Positions 6,444-9,618 of a DNA stretch of 9,618 nucleotides are shown here, piece by piece (the stretch's first letter is position 1; each line of letters starts with the position of its first letter). Location of the stretch: the NCBI GenBank assembly GCA_021789565.1, contig JAJYJL010000198.1, positions 1-9,618 on the forward strand. The letters run 5' to 3'. Position numbers and translations under genes: made by a program. This stretch comes from Acidobacteriota bacterium (GTDB lineage: Bacteria; Acidobacteriota; Terriglobia; UBA7540). The notes beneath the pieces are model-generated. The model did not search any database. It saw nothing but the letters and a program-made list of their open reading frames with translations, and was not told where the DNA came from.

Positions 6444-9400
6444 TTAGTAAAGGATCCCAATGGTGTGGTCGCCCTTACGGATCCCTTTCAGAACAAACGC
6501 ACTGTCCTGGATGCCGGTGTGGACCTGATGTCCGTCCAGCAAGACCGTCGACGGGTTTCGCGGTGTGGCGATTTTCAAGGTGGTTTCCAGCTGGGTGTAG
6601 AAGCTGATCTCCATTTTCTGATTTGCGCTGCTGAGGCTCAAATCAACCGGTGTGGACGATTCCATTACCAGCTTCTTCCCGGTGTTCAACGAGGATATCG
6701 CAGTACCGAAAATCTGCGAGCCGCCAGCGGTTCTTCTTGCGCCCACACTTTCGCCTTGAGCAGTGACTCCGTTTGTGGAGAGAGGTCCGGGCATCGGCCG
6801 TGAAACCCAAGTCCACCCGCTGAGCTGGTCAAAGAATCCTTCTTGGCCTGCGTTTCTGACGGGCGCCAAGGCCTTCAGCGGCTGTCCAGACGGCTCAAAT
6901 TTCATGCCCACGAGAAAACTCGTGCCTGAGATTTTCTCCGAACCAAGAATAAACTCATAAGGCTGGCTAAGCCGAATTCGATCCAGGTTGGTGTAACGGT
7001 CACCGGCCAGGGGAGTTTTTTGAAGGGTCCACTGATTGTTCGGGCCGAGCGGCGTCAGAATGGCACACGCGCCGTCAACGGTGATCGATGCGTTCTCACC
7101 GTGCAGCTTGGTCTCAGCGCCGAGCGGCACGTGCAGGAGCCAATCGTAGTGATGCAGCGATGGGGCCTGCAGTCGGTCGCGAACAATCAGGATGTCCGGT
7201 TTCAAAAAGATGAACTCGCGCTTGTAAGCTTTGAGTTCACCTCCGTAAGCATCCGCCAGATCGGCTGAAAGGTAGTCGACCCCAGGCGAAAGCAGATGGG
7301 ACGTAAATCCCGGATAGCGTGCAAATGCCTTCCAGTAACGCCCATTTTCTCCCGGTTGGCTGAAAGGGTCGTCATCGATCAGGACGGTGTTGTGTCCGGG
7401 CGCCTGCATAAAGTAGGTTTGGTAATTCGGGTCGGTGTAATAGTTTGCGTAGCCGCCCTCACTGATTAATTTGCGCCCGAACGCGCCCACCTGAAAGGTT
7501 CCCTGGTCGTGATGTTCGTGGTTAAACCAGGGACCTACCCGAATGGATATGACCGTATCTGTGGACTTCCAGCCGGTGCGAAGGACCGCGCTGCCGCGCT
7601 CGGGAAAGATCCTGGAAGGTGGCGGCAGCGGGGCAGGCTGTGCAGGCTGGGAGCAGCATGTCAGATCGAGCAAGCCTGGAGCAGCTTCCAGCGAGCTTCC
7701 AGTTTGTTGAAACTTCGAAACACCCGGCAGCCTGCCTGCTTCCGCGGTGTCGTAAAAAGCCCGCAAAGTAGGATCGTGGAAGTGCTCGGCCTCCCAGGCA
7801 AATCCGGACAGAGCCCGCAGTTGCCCGCCAAAATCACCGGTGTCGAGAACCATGTCGGGCATGACTTCCGCGTAGCGGGGCCACCAGAAAGACTGGATTA
7901 CTCTGTCCGTTCCTGGCGGCTTGATCCCAAGCGAGTGCAGAGCTGCCATCCCAAACGATATGCCTTCCATCGCGAATTCCTGATAGCCGGCGGGCTCAGC
8001 TTCGCTGCCATCCCCGGGGAAAAGTCGTCCGAGAAGCCGATCATACGCGACATCCAGTTCGGCCAGAGCAGTCCCCAGGCGGGCGTTCCAGTCCGGCAAA
8101 TCGCCATAAAGGGCCACAACCACTGCAAGGGCACCGCCGACGGAATTCGCCATCCAGTTGCTGGCGGCGATGGGCATCCGATTGTTGGAATAATAATCTT
8201 CAACCGTGGGGCTGATGCTATTCCGCCATAGAGCTTCCATGACCTGTTCTTTCTCCGCGCGAGTCAGATGGTCAGCGATCAGGTCGTATCCGACAGCCAC
8301 TCTCTGAGAAAAAACGCCTACCTCGTAATAAGTGTGCAGGCCATGCGCGCCAAACCAGCCCGGTGTCCAGGTGGGCCAACTGGAGATCGTCATCAGTCCT
8401 TTGCGTGCCGCTTCCAGCGCCGCCCTGTCGCCGGTCAGCTTGTATTCAACGGCGCTGTAGGCGATCGAGTTGCTGTAATTTTCCAGGAGCGAGAAATATT
8501 CGGGCAGGCCGGGGAATACCGACACACCTGGCAGTAATGCAATATTCTTTCCGGCAGACGTGTCGTAAGCCAGGGCCGAGTGCAATTCGTCGGCCCTGGC
8601 GCGCAGCACAGTCATAAGAGGGCTGGTTGCGTATTGAGACCGCAGTTCATCAATCCGATGCTGGGTTAACAGGACTCGCGGATGCGGAGAAACTCCCCCA
8701 ATCACCAGGAACTGAAACTCGGTCTGCGCAGCGCCGGAATCCACCATAGCGCGGCATATTCCGGGCCGCAAGGTTTGTGGAAGCGAAATCTGATATGTGA
8801 CAGCTTGCCCCGGGTTTTCCGAACGCTTTTCCGCCACTGGGACAGGCTTGCCTTCCGAGTCATAAACAGAAATCCTCAGCGCTTCGTGGGACTGGGCTTC
8901 AATGGCTAGAGAGGCACCAGCCTCGACAGGCTGCTCAGCTACTGGAATTTCCTCACCGGCGGAATACGCCAGTTGCGGCTTAAGCAGTGGAACCTCGCTT
9001 CGCCGCTCAGCCGTGATTTCAAGATTGCGAAGAAAGAGGCGATTCGAAGAACCGAGGAACGGCGACCGCACTGTCCCTTCGATCACAATTGCCTGGATTT
9101 CTGCGCCAGCTTCCGGAACTCCCAATAAGGTTCCCCGAACGGTGACGCCACTTGTTCCGGGCTCGTGTGGCATGGCCGCACGGTAGATCTTGCCGTCCTT
9201 TGCGGCCAGCATGAGATCTACGCTTTCGATGGGCCCGCCCATCTCTAATTGGTAGTTCAGCTTGAACTGAGATCCGCGAGTTACGCGGAATGACAGTGGC
9301 TTGATCAGTCCGATATGCAGAACGTGCTGGCCATAGGACTTGATTTCCCGCACAAGGCACTGCTTGCCTTCGAGATCCGACGTATAAAGGCCGGGATCGA

Positions 9401-9593
9401 AGCCAATATCCTGAGCCAGCGGATAGCTCAACCAGTCACGAATTCCTCGGGAAAAATCGGCCTTCCAACTCCAGCGCGCAAATGAAAGGCCCGCACTTCC
9501 GTGTAGTTGTGCGGGGTGTGGGGGGATGGGGCTGGGGAGGGGAGAGGAGAGGAACAGGGCTGCGGTGCAGAGGATTTTCAGGGAATGTTTCAA
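6444..9593 (-). CDS. Exported heparinase II/III-superfamily polysaccharide lyase, multidomain
   Basis: This 1049-residue exported protein has the architecture of heparinase II/III-type lyases, which cleave uronic-acid glycosidic bonds by beta-elimination. A signal peptide (basic MKHSLK, hydrophobic 7-17) is followed by about 280 residues rich in beta strands, probably carbohydrate-binding or Ig-like modules (about 40-200 and 205-300). A helical toroid spans about 305-625, and a beta-sandwich of the heparinase C-terminal type begins near 665. Its hallmark blocks are NHEHHDQGTF (691-700), GRKLISEGGYANYY (706-719) and PGHNTVLIDD (732-741). Candidate catalytic residues by family analogy are Asn479, Tyr537, His692 or His694 and His734. 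A Pro-rich linker (651-660) joins toroid and sandwich, and a small beta domain ends the chain. At 1049 residues it is longer than typical lyases (about 650-800). The start is TTG 9593 with a weak ribosome site; a start beyond the window cannot be excluded. The exact substrate is unknown. Confidence 0.88.
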   Translation of the reverse strand: MKHSLKILCTAALFLSSPLPSPIPPHPAQLHGSAGLSFARWSWKADFSRGIRDWLSYPLAQDIGFDPGLYTSDLEGKQCLVREIKSYGQHVLHIGLIKPLSFRVTRGSQFKLNYQLEMGGPIESVDLMLAAKDGKIYRAAMPHEPGTSGVTVRGTLLGVPEAGAEIQAIVIEGTVRSPFLGSSNRLFLRNLEITAERRSEVPLLKPQLAYSAGEEIPVAEQPVEAGASLAIEAQSHEALRISVYDSEGKPVPVAEKRSENPGQAVTYQISLPQTLRPGICRAMVDSGAAQTEFQFLVIGGVSPHPRVLLTQHRIDELRSQYATSPLMTVLRARADELHSALAYDTSAGKNIALLPGVSVFPGLPEYFSLLENYSNSIAYSAVEYKLTGDRAALEAARKGLMTISSWPTWTPGWFGAHGLHTYYEVGVFSQRVAVGYDLIADHLTRAEKEQVMEALWRNSISPTVEDYYSNNRMPIAASNWMANSVGGALAVVVALYGDLPDWNARLGTALAELDVAYDRLLGRLFPGDGSEAEPAGYQEFAMEGISFGMAALHSLGIKPPGTDRVIQSFWWPRYAEVMPDMVLDTGDFGGQLRALSGFAWEAEHFHDPTLRAFYDTAEAGRLPGVSKFQQTGSSLEAAPGLLDLTCCSQPAQPAPLPPPSRIFPERGSAVLRTGWKSTDTVISIRVGPWFNHEHHDQGTFQVGAFGRKLISEGGYANYYTDPNYQTYFMQAPGHNTVLIDDDPFSQPGENGRYWKAFARYPGFTSHLLSPGVDYLSADLADAYGGELKAYKREFIFLKPDILIVRDRLQAPSLHHYDWLLHVPLGAETKLHGENASITVDGACAILTPLGPNNQWTLQKTPLAGDRYTNLDRIRLSQPYEFILGSEKISGTSFLVGMKFEPSGQPLKALAPVRNAGQEGFFDQLSGWTWVSRPMPGPLSTNGVTAQGESVGARRTAGGSQIFGTAISSLNTGKKLVMESSTPVDLSLSSANQKMEISFYTQLETTLKIATPRNPSTVLLDGHQVHTGIQDSAFVLKGIRKGDHTIGILY
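9513..9542 (+). other. G-quadruplex-forming motif in the signal-peptide region of the lyase gene
   Basis: Five runs of four or more G (9513-9516, 9520-9525, 9528-9531, 9534-9537, 9539-9542) are separated by 1-3 bases, which satisfies the canonical quadruplex rule. The G-rich strand is the template strand of the lyase gene; the coding strand reads as Pro-rich residues 17-27. Confidence 0.6.
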
Positions 9594-9618
9594 TGCCGCT
9601 CTTCCGCCTTCAGGGGGC

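Noticed and set aside
7509..8231. 240-codon open frame on the plus strand opposite the lyase
   Set aside because: It lies wholly inside the toroid-coding part of a clear lyase gene, has no ribosome site or recognisable motif, and fits an antisense shadow of a GC-rich gene.

Overview
The window looks like a chromosomal accessory carbohydrate-use region from a GC-moderate, free-living Gram-negative bacterium. An Acidobacteriota-type soil organism is my best guess. That rests on the style of the proteins (long exported beta-propellers, a heparinase II/III-like lyase, clear Shine-Dalgarno sites), not on any marker gene, so the taxon is an inference. No rRNA, tRNA, CRISPR array, transposase or phage gene was seen.

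Layout from left to right. (1) 3-611, plus strand: the 3' end of a gene cut by the window edge, with a textbook EF-hand calcium loop. (2) 612-661: a short convergent gap holding a perfect 10-bp inverted repeat. (3) 662-2710 and 2843-5002, minus strand: two tandem paralogous exported proteins of about 680-720 residues built from repeated beta-propeller-like strands. The upstream copy is a lipoprotein; the downstream copy has an ordinary signal peptide. (4) 5003-5361: a divergent regulatory gap with a candidate promoter and three inverted repeats. (5) 5362-6354, plus strand: an exported protein whose strand order reads like a TIM barrel, possibly an uncharacterised glycoside hydrolase. (6) 6355-6443: a short convergent gap. 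(7) 6444-9593, minus strand: a large exported heparinase II/III-superfamily polysaccharide lyase that runs almost to the window end.

Every intact gene encodes an exported product. The lyase, the TIM-barrel protein and the propeller pair together suggest an extracellular or periplasmic system for an acidic (uronic-acid-containing) polysaccharide. The lyase assignment is well supported by sequence motifs. The propeller and TIM-barrel roles are inferred from fold pattern and neighbourhood only. No transporter, SusC/D pair or regulator gene lies in the window, so the substrate and the control protein remain unknown.
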